From Elmis aenea (taxonomy: Eukaryota > Arthropoda > Insecta > Coleoptera > Elmidae), in assembly GCA_947652605.1 (NCBI GenBank), contig OX393578.1:38321470-38385469 (forward strand): a DNA stretch of 64,000 nt. Reading direction: 5' to 3'. This document shows, one piece after another, positions 1 through 10,589 of this stretch. The notes beneath the pieces were generated by a model that was given only the letters and a program-made list of their open reading frames with translations, searched no databases and was not told where the DNA came from. Both the position numbers and the translations under genes were made by a program. Each line of letters starts with the position of its first letter. Within the stretch, counting starts at the first letter, position 1.

Positions 1-61
1 CCAGATATTTCATTAAAGATAAATTTTTTAATTATCAGTCAAATTTACAAATTTATTTATA

Positions 62-770
62 CAGGGTGGTCCACTTTTTAGTAGCAGAACTTTAACAGTC
101 GATAGAAAAACTTATTTTAAAGCGAATATTCCATATCAACATTGGTCCGTAAACGCTTCATTTCAAAGATACAGGGTGTTGAAATTTTCGAAAAAATATC
201 GATTATTTTTAACCGTTTTCCAACCAGTAGATATATTTAAACCAAATTTGGTATACAGCAAACAGCACCACCTTACAGGTTACCACAATCGGTACAAATT
301 TCAAGACCTACAAGCAACCTGTGGGGGTTCAGTTTCAATAAATTTTATAAAAAGCTAGTACGGCTAGTTTGCGCCAAACGGTGGCAGATACAAAGAAAAG
401 TCAAGAGACACTTTTTGTTTATAATGCTCTACCCAAAAACAAGTTGAAGTTTAATTTTGAACCGAGCCGTACTAGTTTTTTATAAAAATTTATTGAAACT
501 GAAGCCCCACAACTCCGCCACTGGTTGCTTGTGGGACTTGAAATTTTCACCGATTGTAGTAACCTGTAAAGTGGTGCTGTATACCAAATTTGGTTTAAAT
601 ATATCTACTGGTTGAGAAACGGTTAAACATCGTTATTTTTTCGAAAATTTCAACACCCTGTATCTTTAAAATGAAGCGTTTTTGGACCCATGCTGATATG
701 GAATATTCGCTTTAAAATAAGTTTTTCTATCGACTGTTAAAGTCCTGCTACTAAAAAGTGGGCCACCCTG
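62..770. mobile_element. Long palindromic element, CAGGGTGG ends
   Basis: The ends are inverted copies (CAGGGTGGTCCAC at the left, GTGGGCCACCCTG at the right) flanked by TATA on both sides, so a TA or TATA target duplication is likely. The two arms (about 62-366 and 461-770) match along their whole length, leaving a spacer of about 95 bp. No transposase is present. It belongs to a group of non-autonomous elements in this window that share a CAGGGTG terminus but have unrelated arms. Confidence 0.85.
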
Positions 771-808
771 TATAGTTGATTTTTTTATTAATAAACAATG
801 TTCAGAGT

Positions 809-1311
809 TAACCAAAAATTACGACCATGTAGTAGTTTGAATAGAATGACGGGATAGTGGTCCTTAGGTTTATAAAGAAAACTCTTTACATCAGCTAAAT
901 ATTTCGGATCTTTATTTGATCCTTCATCGGTAGCTATAAACAAAATACAAAAAGTCCTTAGAATTATAATTTAAGTCTAATAAGGTGCTACTCACCGATG
1001 AGCGAGGATGTTTGAAAGCAACAAACAGGTGAACATTAAAATTTTTTTCTCGAAAATGAAATGGTTAAAATTGATGGAAGTACTTCATTAAAATTTGCTT
1101 GAATTATTAATCGTCGACACATGTGTTTTCTCTTGAATAAAAATAAATTAAAATTTGAAAAATTTAAAATTGAAGCTATAAAGAGAAAATCAACATGTGG
1201 ATTCGTTGAAAATTTTCAAAAAAGATTTTCAAAAAAGATCCGAAATATTTAGCTGATGTAAAAAGTTTTCTTTATAAACCTAAGGACCACTATCCCGTCA
1301 TTCTATTCAAA
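809..1311. mobile_element. Fold-back element, family shared with the window end
   Basis: An arm at about 838-912 recurs inverted at about 1237-1309. The interior carries CATCGGTAGCT and CACCGATGAGCGAGGA. The same interior and arm sequence is found in the palindrome at 63285-64000. An 11-bp direct repeat ATGTTCAGAGT (798-808 and 1312-1322) may be the target duplication. If so, about 28 bp of the right terminus has been lost, because the left-end sequence ATTACGACCATG has no partner on the right. Long inverted arms with a 9-11 bp duplication would fit a Mutator-like origin, but this is inference. Confidence 0.7.
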
Positions 1312-1322
1312 ATGTTCAGAGT

Positions 1323-2744
1323 GTTTAAAATTATATCAAAACAGCAACAGAGGAAAATATTGTGGTATTGCAAAAATATAGTGTGTGTTAGGATCAATTA
1401 TAAATCTCTTTAGGTACATATTCTTTGTAAAATTTTAAATTACGAAATTATTTTTAAAAAATAGCGCAATTTCAAAATTACTTTAAAATTGCATAATTAA
1501 TTTTTCTGCAATCCTCACTAAACTAGTTCAATAAGTACCCAAAAGCGACTGTAATAATCATTTTTACTGCCTAGGCAGTAAAAAAGTTAAATTCGCTACG
1601 CTCATTGATTGAATTTAGAAAAATTGCTTTTGTTCAAAGATACATATTGGACAGAATGAGAATCTAACAGATGAAGTAAAACTTTATGTCTTTGCTTGAT
1701 TTTTCGCTATTTTTTTGACGATTGCAGAAAAAATTTAATATGCACCTCAGCAGTAAAGTTCCTTTTTATCACGAGTGTGGATATTATTTGCCGAGACAAA
1801 TAACCACGCGAGTCGAACTTTACTGCCTTGGTACCTAAATAACTATTATTGCCTTATATATTGGAGATAGGCAATTAAACGTAATTTTGGACGTATACTT
1901 AGTTCAACTTATTAATCATTTCTCTATTAATAGTTTAAAAAAAAAAAAAAAACATTTTTCAACGGACGCCATGATTGTTGTTGGCATGTAAATACTTGCA
2001 TTAAACGTCATTCTGACAGACGTCATTTACAAAAATGAGGTTAATTAAAATGTCTTAATCGCTTCTTTAAACTTTTTATCCATACAAATGCACAATCAAA
2101 GAGACGACGATACATACAATACATGGCGAAACTCATTTGATGGCCACACCAGTTTAATAATAATATTTTAAGCTTTTTACGTCAAAAAACTACAGCAGAC
2201 TGTATATGTAACGAAAAATTCACGATTCATCACTCTTTTATTCCAATTGTCGTTATCAGTTCAACTTATTAATGAAAATGTAAAACGGTAGATCTGTTCA
2301 CTATTGATATTTTATTAAGGATCTATAATTTTTGAGTATTATTAGCTTTCTTAAATCAAAAAGTAAAATATATGAGAATCTGATGTTTTCCTAAAGCTTT
2401 AATCAAAAAATTAAAAAAATTGATAGTAAACAATTGTAAACATACATTTTTAATTATAGATCGTTGTTGTTTTCATAATTTAAGATTTCATAAGTTTAAG
2501 AAGTTAAGCTTAAAACTTAAAACGATATTTGTTTTTTTGGGTAAATGGTTTTTAGTATTAACCCTGAGCGATTCGTATAATGAAATTTGTAGTATGAAAT
2601 GATATAGGTAACTGGTTACTAATTAATTACAACTGAACGTGTGTAAGAAAATGAGTTGTTTTATTAATTTTCAAAGAAACATATAATAAAATTAAACTTA
2701 AACTAAAAACATTAATGTGGCATACAATGAAATATTGTAAGCTG
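1323..2744. other. Non-coding 3' flank of WAP-mucin gene A
   Basis: AT-rich sequence with no convincing ORF. Part of it (about 1845-2240) is clearly duplicated at 4845-5230. A poly-A run sits at about 1930-1951. No terminal inverted repeats were found, so nothing marks it as a mobile element. Confidence 0.5.
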
Positions 2745-2761
2745 TTTATTTTAAATTTATT
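2745..2761 (-). terminator. Polyadenylation signals of WAP-mucin gene A
   Basis: Two AATAAA hexamers on the minus strand (2761-2756 and 2750-2745) lie just downstream of the TAA stop at 2768-2766. Copy B has the same two-hexamer arrangement. Confidence 0.6.
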
Positions 2762-2765
2762 ATTT

Positions 2766-3627
2766 TTATTGTAATGTCGTTGTTATTGGTGATTGTGTTG
2801 GTGGTTGTGTTGGAAGCTCTGTTGGTGGTTCTGTTGGTGGCTGTGTTGGTGGTTGCGTCGGTGGTTGTGTTGGTGGTTGTGTTGGTGGTTCTGTTGGTGG
2901 TTGTGTTGGTGGTTGTGTTGGTGGCTGTGTCGGTGGTTGCGTCGGTGGTTGTGTTGGTGGTTCTGTTGGTGGTTGAGTTGGTGGTTGTGTTGGTGGTTGT
3001 GTTGGTGGTTGTGTTGGTGGTTGTGTTGGTGGTTGTGTTGGTGGTTGTGTTGGTGGTTGTGTTGGTGGTTCTGTTGGTGGTTGTGTTGGTGGTTCTGTTG
3101 GTGTTTGTGTTGGGGGTTGTGTTGGTGGCTGTGTTGATGGCTGTGTCGGTGGTTGTGTTAGTGGCTCAGTTGGTGGTTGTGTTGGTGGTTCTGTGGGAGG
3201 TTCTGTTGGTGGTTCTGTTGGTGCTGCGGTTGTAGTTGTCGTTGTTGGTGAAGTTGTAGTTCTCGTGGTAGTAGATGCCGTTGCTGATGGCGATGTTGTT
3301 CTCGTGGTAGTTGTAGAGGTGGATGTTGATGTTGTTGTACTTGTTGAGGTTCTTAGAATAATTTGATAGCTACCCAACTAAAAATAAAAATAAAATTGGT
3401 ACCTATGTACAAAAACTTTTAAATATCGTTACCAATAGGTTGTAACAGTATGTTCCTCCGCAACCCATGGTGCAACATCTATAACCAATTATACAAGGAA
3501 TTGTTGGACATGTTCTATCGCAAGTTAAACCTCCTGGAGGAGTAGATGGGCAACTAAAAAATAACGCAGAAACTTGTTGGTGGAATATTGCCAAGAACAA
3601 TAGATTTGCAAAAAGTAGTCGAGACAT
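2766..3627 (-). CDS. Secreted WAP-domain protein with mucin-like Thr/Pro tail, copy A (2 exons)
   Basis: I join exon 1 (3627-3433, 65 codons) to exon 2 (3377-2766, 203 codons plus TAA) across a 55-nt intron with a GTAACG donor and TTTTTAG acceptor; the reading frame is kept (phase 0). Residues 1-21 form a signal peptide with a Val-Ser-Ala cleavage site. Mature residues 26-61 hold eight cysteines spaced C-x9-C-x3-C-x4-C-x5-CC-x3-C-x4-C, with Pro after the first Cys and a central CC. That is the spacing of a WAP four-disulfide core, a family that includes protease inhibitors and antimicrobial crustin- or waprin-like peptides. Exon 2 is almost only Thr, Ser and Pro: a Ser/Thr run, then about 35 PPTQ or PPTE tetrapeptides, a likely O-glycosylated mucin tail. 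The ATG at 3627 is chosen over upstream codons because it starts the signal peptide and lies downstream of the TATA box. Inhibitor or antimicrobial activity is inferred from the fold only. Confidence 0.85.
2793..3222 (-). repeat. 12-bp minisatellite coding for PPTQ/PPTE repeats
   Basis: A tandem array of a 12-bp unit (plus strand GGTTGTGTTGGT with single-base variants) fills most of exon 2 of copy A. Variants change only Gln to Glu or give rare Leu, Ser or Thr substitutions, and the unit length keeps the frame. Copy B has only a handful of units at the same place, so the array has expanded or contracted since duplication. Confidence 0.95.
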
Positions 3628-3658
3628 GATGTTTCGGATATGATGATCTGTAGTAGAA

Positions 3659-3689
3659 TGTCGTACTGCAAAATGCAACGGCTTATATA
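3659..3689 (-). promoter_or_regulatory. Core promoter of WAP-mucin gene A
   Basis: A TATATAAG box on the minus strand (3689-3682) lies 30 nt before a CATT initiator-like site (A at 3659). A CAGT (A at 3667) is an alternative start. The predicted 5' UTR is about 30-40 nt before the ATG at 3627. The same box, spacing and initiator occur in copy B. Confidence 0.6.
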
Positions 3690-4238
3690 ATCATGCTTGG
3701 GAAACTTATCACAAGTTCTTGACGACATATTTCAGCAACTATCGGTTTTTTATAAATATTTCAAGAATTTTAAAAAAGATTATGAAAACAATTGAAAACA
3801 TATTTTTGCATATTGATGTTTTACCAGTCACTGTATGAAGATAATGTAATAGTTACATCAATTAATACGTAAATACAACAATTATTGTAAATTTTTATTT
3901 TTAGGTAAGTGTTTTTGATAAAATAAAGCAAAATAATGCGTAAACTAAACTGTAAAATGTTGATATAGGAAGTAGACGTTTATTTTTAAAACTATATGAT
4001 TATTCTTACTGTGATTATGACAGGTTCTAATCATCATTGGCACCATAATATATGCAGGATGTACAAAAAGCTGCTGTTTTATTACATTTGTTTACTTTCG
4101 CCATAGAAATTGTGACCGCGAATATTTTCGCATTCGAGATTTCGACGATTTACTTTTTAACGTTTTATGGAGCTTTAAGTACCTAATATATTACAAAGAA
4201 CGTCAATTTAATTGATTTTTTGAATAATAAATAATATA
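3690..4238. other. Upstream region of WAP-mucin gene A
   Basis: Non-coding. The part nearest the gene (3690-3970) is conserved with 8690-8950 and may hold shared regulatory sequence. The segment at about 4010-4190 has no counterpart in copy B and shows no recognisable element. Confidence 0.4.
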
Positions 4239-5589
4239 CAGGGTGTTTTCTTCAATTTTAACATTAATACGATATTATATCAAGACGTCAGAAGACAAAT
4301 ATATTATGTTAATGCAAAAATATAGTCTGTGATAGGATCCATAATAAATCTCCATATATATACTTTGTAAAATTTTAAATAAAAAAATTATTAAAATTTT
4401 TTTAAAAATTATTATTAAAAATGGCATAACCAATTTATTTTAAATTTAAATGTGTTAAAACGCCGTTTGGAATTTTAATAAAAGAAATTGTGAATAATAA
4501 TATTAATTATAAGACATCTTTATTTAGATTGGTAACTAATTTTTAATACTTTAATCCTGCTTACATCTGTACATATTCTCTTAAACTATTATATCTTAAC
4601 ATTATTTTTAATATATTATTCTATGCAAATTTCTTTTCAATTTGATATTGACGTTGTTTGTTAAATTTCCACAGGTAATTCAATAAAAATGTTGAGCCCT
4701 TTGTGGTGCAAGGCGTTCTATGCTTTTGTTTTCATTATTTTCAGTAGTCCAGAGTCGTATCTGGTCCCACTCTGATATTCGTGTATGTTACACTTTTGTA
4801 TTAATGTTTTAGTCATATAACGTGGTAAAAAAATTATTTATTGCCCTATATATTGGAAACAGGCAATTAAACTTAACTTTTTAACGTGTATTTAGCCAGT
4901 TCAACTTACTAATCATTTCGCTTATATTTAAAAAAACGATATTTTACATTTTTTAGAGGACGCTGTGGTTGTTCGCATGTAAATACTTGCATCAAACGTC
5001 ATTCTGACAGACGTCATTTACAAAAATGAGGTTAATTAAAATGTCTTTAAAGCTACTTTAAACTTTTTATACACAGTAATTCACAATCACACGTACGAAG
5101 ATACATACAATATATGGCAAAAGTCATTTGTTGGCCACACCAGTTTATTTATAACGTTTTAAGCTTTTCACGTCATTAAACTACATCGGACTGCATATTT
5201 AACGCAAAATTTTATGATTCATCACTTTTTTAATTGCAGTTATGCCGTTTATAGCTCATTTTTTTAAAATCTGATTTGTTTTGCTTCGGCATGTTTTTAC
5301 TGCTATGGCTAATCATCGAAGTGGGGGATGGGTAAGGGTAGAGCAGGCCTGGGCAAATGGCGGCCCGCGGGCCGAATCCGGCCCCTGAAGCATTTTATAA
5401 ATAATCATTAAAAGCAAAAATATTACTGTTTGTCCAATATAAATTGGCGCATAAAAAGAATTTTAGAAAAAAAAATTATTCAATACATTATTTGAATAAG
5501 GCGGTTCCAATAAAACACATTAAACTTAAGTTTTCTAATTTAAAACATTTTGCCCAAAAAATGTTCGTTATTTTTGGATCAACGTACAT

Positions 5590-6633
5590 TTGCAGTTTGG
5601 ATTTCGTGACAAACACTCCACCGTAGACCAGGTTCATCGAATAATCAATGACATAGAGAAGTCATTAGAAGAAGAAAAAATTTGTTCGGCAACATTCCTC
5701 GATGTTGCTAAAGCATTTGACAAAGTCTGGCATAAAGGACTACTAATAAAATTGAAGAAAATGCTTCCTGTTCAATATAGTCAGCTCCTGGAGTCATATC
5801 TATCTCAGCGAACGTTTAAGGTCAAAATGGAAAACGAATACTCAGAACTGAAGTTTATAAGAGCAGGGGTACCTCAAGGAAGTGTCCTTGGACCGGTATT
5901 GTACCTGCTGTATACACATGACATTCCAGAAACAGAAAACGTAAAACTCGCCACATTTGCCGACGACACCGCAGTTCTAACTACAGGAGCAACCATAGAA
6001 GAAACAACAGAAAATCTCCAAAGCGCAATTAATCAAATATATGCATGGACAAAACAGTGGCATATAAAAATCAACGAAGAAAAATCTGTTCACGTTAATT
6101 TCACCAACAAAAGAATAAACTACCTACCAGTGTATCTAAATAATAACATAATCCCTTGCAAAAAGACTGCTAAATATCTTGGCCTAAACTTAGACGTCAA
6201 GTTAAAATGGAAGGAACACGTCAAAAAGAAAACGGAACAGCTTAAGATAAAGTATAGAGATATGTATTGGCTGATAGGAAGAAATTCCCAGCTTTCTATC
6301 CAAAACAAACTGCTCCTATACAAACAGGTGCTCAAGCCTGTTTGGACATATGGCCTTCAATTATGGGGCTGTACCAAAAAAAGCAACTACAACTGTCTTC
6401 AAATATTCCAAAACCGCGTATTAAGAAGCATAGTAAATGCCCCTTGGTATGTTCGGAACAGCGACTTACACCGGGAACTCCAGGTAGAATCTGTCCAGGA
6501 AGAAATTAAAAAAGCTGCCAAAAGCCATGAGGAGAGGCTCCACAGACATTCCAACATTGAAGTGCTCCAACTTCTCGATAATCAACAACTAGTGCGTAGG
6601 CTCAAACGGATTAAACCGTTTGAACTTGTGTAG
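5590..6633 (+). pseudogene. Jockey-clade reverse transcriptase, 5'-truncated
   Basis: An open frame of 347 codons covers most of the fingers, palm and thumb of a non-LTR reverse transcriptase. Visible motifs in order are FGFR..HST near the start, DVAKAFDKVWH (motif A, near residue 38), GVPQGSVLGP (motif B, near 94), FADDTAVL (catalytic motif C, near 123), a KxNxxKS motif D and KYLGL (motif E). The C-terminal YGLQLWG and RRLKR segments are typical of Jockey-like ORF2. The endonuclease and ORF1 are absent because of 5' truncation, so it cannot be autonomous. The frame is intact, so the insertion is relatively young. A closely related but frameshifted copy lies at 22860-23929 on the other strand. 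Confidence 0.9.
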
Positions 6634-6828
6634 ACTTAAAGTGTACAAAAGCAGAGTACAGTGCTATGTAGCCACGGTAGTGTAGTGTAGATTGTAATAG
6701 TGACTAGGATGGACCATTGGCGACATCCAGACTCAAACACAAACGTAGTAAATTAGGTTAAAGTTAAAATGTTTATTAATCTATTGGATTAGGTGCATTG
6801 CAAATTTGAAATAAAAAAAAAAAAAAAA
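5590..6828 (+). mobile_element. Jockey-like LINE fragment with poly-A tail
   Basis: The unit starts abruptly in the RT domain, continues through about 180 bp of 3' UTR and ends in a poly-A run (about 6811-6827). Short matching sequence ATTTGCA before the 5' junction and after the tail is a possible target duplication. It lies entirely inside the hAT-like element, so it inserted later. Confidence 0.8.
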
Positions 6829-8108
6829 CAAATTTGCAAACAAACATTTTCAATATTAAATTTTCACAAGTGATGCTAAAAAATTTCACTTTAGCCATTA
6901 AATTTTGATTTGTATAAAAGTTAATTTTTCATACTTCAATGAAAAATTCTATCTTTTGTAAATTCAATGTTATATGCGTTTATATGTGTAAATATCATTC
7001 TTTTAATTACATTTTTGTTTTATTTAAAATTACATGTTTTCATAAAAGGATTAATCTGTATTTAGTAAAAAAAATATTTAAATTTTATGTTGTAAAAAAA
7101 TGTTAAAATTATTTTATAAAATTTTTATTCATTTTGTTGTTTTATGTTGTATGAGTATTGTACACTTTGATAATTATCTAATATTAATGTTAAAAAATTT
7201 TCTTTTCAATGTTTTTCTTTAAATTGCTTAATAAATACATGTTTTGATTGAAAAATATTGGTTTTAAAATTTATTAAATAACCTCCTTAGCAAAAACTAT
7301 ACTTAAAATTAGAAATATAAATTGTTTGGCCTGCGGTCAAATTTTCATCCTCAATGTGGCCCGACAATCAAAAGATTTGCCCACCCCTGGGGTAGAGGGT
7401 AGGTGGAAGTAGATACTGTCACAGGATTTGCCTATAGTAGATAGAAAAAACCACCTGAAACCCCTACAGATTACTCGCTAGGTTGCAACCTATGCTTACC
7501 AACCACCCACCGAGTTCGGTATAGCTCAACAACATATTTATGAAAACGTAAGATACTTGTGCAGGTCACTACTCATATTTGTATATTAATGAAACTACAT
7601 AATGAACTCTGGATTAGGATTATTAGACCCAAAGATAATAACTCTTTTACAGAGCCTTACAATTTTTTTTTTTTTTTGTAAAACTTTAAAGTTCATGTAT
7701 TAAAAAACTATAATTTTGAAGAACATTATTAGCTTTTTGTAATTATAAAATAAAATATTTAAACACCTAATATTTTTACTAAGGCTTCAATTATAAATTT
7801 AAAAAACTTGATAAGAAAGAACTTTAAAAATATACGTTTGTCATTATATGTCGTTCTGTTTTTCATAAGTTTCAGTAATTAAGCTTAACGATTTTTTTTG
7901 GTAAATTCTTTTTAGCATTCGCCCTGAATAATTCTTTTAATGAAATGTATACTATAAAATAATAGAATTGATTACTAAATAATCACAACTGAATGTGTGT
8001 GAATAATGAATTGTTTTATTAATTTTTAAAAATACACATAATTTGACAAAAAAATTAAACTTGAACTGAATAAACTTAAGATGGCATACATTCAAATATT
8101 GTAGGGTG

Positions 8109-8125
8109 TTTATTTTAAATTTATT
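8109..8125 (-). terminator. Polyadenylation signals of WAP-mucin gene B
   Basis: AATAAA hexamers at 8125-8120 and 8114-8109 on the minus strand. The first overlaps the TAA stop codon (8126-8124). Confidence 0.6.
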
Positions 8126-8594
8126 ATGGTGACGTTTGTGTAGTTGGTGCTTCTGTTGGTGGTTGTGTAGGGGGTTGTGTAGGTGGTTCTGTTGGTGGCT
8201 GTGTTGGTGGTTCTGTTGGAGGCTGTGTTGGTGCTGCGGTAGTAGATATCATAGTTGGCGGGGCTGTCGTCGTGGTAGTTGTCGAAGTGGATGTTGATGT
8301 TGTACTTGTTGAGGTTCTTAGAATAATTTGATAGCTACCCAACTAAAAATAAAAACAAAGTTATACGACCTGTGTATAAAAACATTTAATTATCGTTACC
8401 AATGGGCTGTAACAGTATGTTCCTCCGCAACCCATGGTGCAACATCTATAACCAATTATACAAGGAATGGTTGGACATGTTCTATCGCAAGTTAAACCTC
8501 CTGGAGGAGTAGAAGGGCAACTGAAAAATAACGCAGAAACTTGTTGGTGGAATATTGCCAAGAACAATATATTTGCAAAAAGTAGTCGAGACAT
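8124..8594 (-). CDS. Secreted WAP-domain protein with mucin-like Thr/Pro tail, copy B (2 exons)
   Basis: Exon 1 (8594-8400, 65 codons) joins exon 2 (8342-8124, 72 codons plus TAA) across a 57-nt intron with the same GTAACG donor and TTTTTAG acceptor as copy A. The protein has the same signal peptide ending Val-Ser-Ala and all eight WAP-like cysteines at identical positions. It differs from copy A in exon 1 at only three residues (Leu10Ile, Asn63Ser, Leu64Pro), against three silent changes. The tail keeps the Ser/Thr start but has few PPTE or PPTQ units and ends APTTQTSP, so the protein is about half as long. The frame, splice sites, TATA box and poly-A signals are intact, so it looks functional. 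Confidence 0.85.
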
Positions 8595-8625
8595 GATGTT
8601 TCGGATATGATGATCTGTAGTAGAA

Positions 8626-8656
8626 TGTCGTACTGCAAAATGCAAGGGCTTATATA
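8626..8656 (-). promoter_or_regulatory. Core promoter of WAP-mucin gene B
   Basis: TATATAAG on the minus strand (8656-8649) with a CATT initiator-like site 30 nt downstream (A at 8626), the same as copy A. Conservation of the core promoter despite diverged flanks suggests both copies are expressed. Confidence 0.6.
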
Positions 8657-9096
8657 TTTAAACTTATCACAAGTTCTTGACGACATACTTTAGCAACTAT
8701 CAGTTACTTTTTTAAATATTACAAGAATTTAAAAAAGATTATAAAAACAAGTGAATAAATATATTTGCATATTAATGTTTTACCTGTCACTCTATGACGA
8801 TAATGTAATAATTACAACAATTAATATGTAAATACAACAATTATTATAAATTTTTATTTCCAGGTCATTGTTTTTGATGAAATAAAGCAAAATATTGCAC
8901 AAATGAAACGGTTAAATGTTGATATATGAATTAAACGTTTATATTTAAAAGTTTTAAAAAACTTATCACATACCTACATTTAAGTTTCATTATGCCTTAT
9001 AACCAATATTTTGTTAAATGTCAAAGCTTACTTCCTTGCAAAATTAATAGATGAATTGACTTTTTTTTTGAATGAATAATGCATCAGAGTACTATC

Positions 9097-9608
9097 CAGA
9101 GTGACAATAATCTACAATCTGCATGTGTTGTATAGGTAACTTTGTTGTTATAAGGGTTACATAGTCGGCGAAATAAACAAAGTTGGGCAGAAGTTCAGGA
9201 CAATTTCAATGTCATTTTGACATTTGACCCACACCTTTAACTTTTTAAAGTATTTTAATAAAACTAAAAACAGTTAATTTTTTCAATGGTAAATAATTCT
9301 GTAGCCACCTATGTTAAAACTAAAGTGTGAAATGATTCCCGTAGATATTTTTACGTAGAATTGGAAAAAAAATCAAAAAAGTCATGACACACTGTGTGAA
9401 AATTACTACAGATATCATTTCATGCTTTGGTTTGAAAGTAGTTAGCTATGGAATTCAAAATATATAAGAAAGTTAAAGGTGTAGGTCAAATTTCAAAATG
9501 GCATTAAATTCGTCTTGAAATTTTACCCAACTTTGCTAATTTAACCGACTATGGAATTCTAATGTTAACAAAGTAGCCATACAACACATGTAGTTTATTG
9601 TCACCCTG
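9097..9608. mobile_element. Palindromic element, CAGAGTGACAATAA ends
   Basis: The left end CAGAGTGACAATAATC and right end TTATTGTCACCCTG are inverted copies. The arms stay alignable to the centre (AACTTTGTTG with AACAAAGTAG, CACACCTTTAACTTT with AAAGTTAAAGGTGTAG). The right end is followed by TATA. No coding capacity. Confidence 0.8.
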
Positions 9609-10585
9609 TATATGCATTTAAATAAAAAACAATATTGTTTTATTTAGATTAAATACAAGTAGGCTTAAAATGGTTTTTGTCGCTGTTTAATTTCATTGTT
9701 TTAAACTTATATGTTATCTTAAAACACTTGAATGGTCTGTATGTTTATTATTTAGAATTTAACAAACGTTGTAAAATATTTTTGTTTTAGTAGATACATA
9801 TATATATTTTTTTTAATTTGTGACCTTTCGTTCTTTTTTAAAAGCTATGCAATCAATTTGGCTGAAAATATAAATGCAGCTCATAAATAATGTGTTTTTC
9901 CAATATTTGTTTTAGTTTGATAAATACACCTATGGTGTTTTTTATCATTTGTTTGTAGTATCACCGTAAATGTTTTGTATGAATCAACAAAAACAATCCA
10001 TTCATGGCGAATACACTTAATTTTTAAATTTTGTATCGTAGGTAAAACAAATAATATTTTTGTAATTAAACTGTTTATGCAGTACCTACCAATGTTTTTT
10101 TTTTTTTATTGACGTCAATCGTTGTTGTTGGTAATGTTTATTTGTTTTATCGTGATTTTAAAGAAAAAATAGGCTTACGTGTTAAAATTTGTTCAATCTT
10201 TCCAAATCGCAAAGAAATAATAATTTTAGAAATCGATAAGATAGTCGAAAATAACATTACTAACACTTTAAATAACTTACAACACTTACAATTATAGTTA
10301 TGTGTAAAAATGTTATAGGAGTAACAAAAAATATATTTACCAAAGAATCTAAAACATTTAAAAAAAAAAACGCAACACTAAAACCAACATTTTCATTTAT
10401 TACCCTGTACATTTTTGAGGACCGATTTGCTGCGCTACTTACTAAAATAAAACCTGTTTTAGGCACATTTCTATAAATTTTAATCGCAAAGCAATTTTCA
10501 GTCGATCATTGCAACGGTTTCGAATATGTTAAGTGATATATTAATATTTCCTGGCCAAAGAGACGTCAAATAAATTCATTTTCTT
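9609..10585. other. AT-rich non-coding stretch
   Basis: Only short frames with no recognisable family and no inverted termini. Nothing identifiable seen. Confidence 0.5.
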
Positions 10586-10589
10586 TTAT

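Larger units (their letters stand above)
1312..4238. repeat. Tandem segmental duplication, unit A
   Basis: This block is repeated directly in unit B (4239 to about 9085). Matching anchors in order are 1340-1440 with 4290-4390, 1845-2240 with 4845-5230, 2340-2760 with 7700-8120, the WAP-mucin gene (2766-3627 with 8124-8594), 3690-3960 with 8690-8940, and 4205-4235 with 9050-9080. Flanks are visibly diverged with small indels, whereas exon 1 of the gene differs at only 6 of 195 positions. The left edge also begins with a CAGAGTGTTT-like motif, as unit B begins with CAGGGTGTTT. Confidence 0.8.
5344..7389. mobile_element. hAT-like element, TSD GGGTAGAG
   Basis: Terminal inverted repeats CAGGCCTGGGCAAA and TTTGCCCACCCCTG are flanked by a perfect 8-bp duplication GGGTAGAG (5336-5343 and 7390-7397), the hallmark of hAT transposition. 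The subterminal parts are rich in GGCCCG-type sequence. It has no transposase; its bulk is a Jockey insertion. It inserted into a pre-existing SINE. Confidence 0.9.
5270..7517 (-). mobile_element. tRNA-derived SINE, split by an hAT-like element
   Basis: On the minus strand the SINE runs from 7517 down to 7398 and resumes from 5343 down to about 5270. It shares GAACTCGGTGG, the TTTCAGGTGGTTT block, GGCAAAT, CTTCCACCTA and a terminal ATAGCAGT block with the complete copy at 52730-52997. About 35 bp covering the B box are deleted. The gap between the halves is exactly the hAT-like element with its target duplication. Confidence 0.7.
4239..9085. repeat. Tandem segmental duplication, unit B (with nested insertions)
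   Basis: Second copy of the 2.9-kb unit, starting exactly where unit A ends. It is longer because a SINE, an hAT-like element and a Jockey fragment sit between its anchors at 4845-5230 and 7700-8120. The stretch 4400-4845 has only weak similarity to unit A. The right edge (TTGAATGAATAAT, about 9070) matches the A/B junction near 4215-4235. Confidence 0.75.

Noticed and set aside
2774..3235. Long plus-strand frames rich in Val/Leu or Cys/Trp opposite the WAP-mucin gene
   Set aside because: They are antisense readings of the 12-bp repeat; a 12-bp unit keeps all six frames open.
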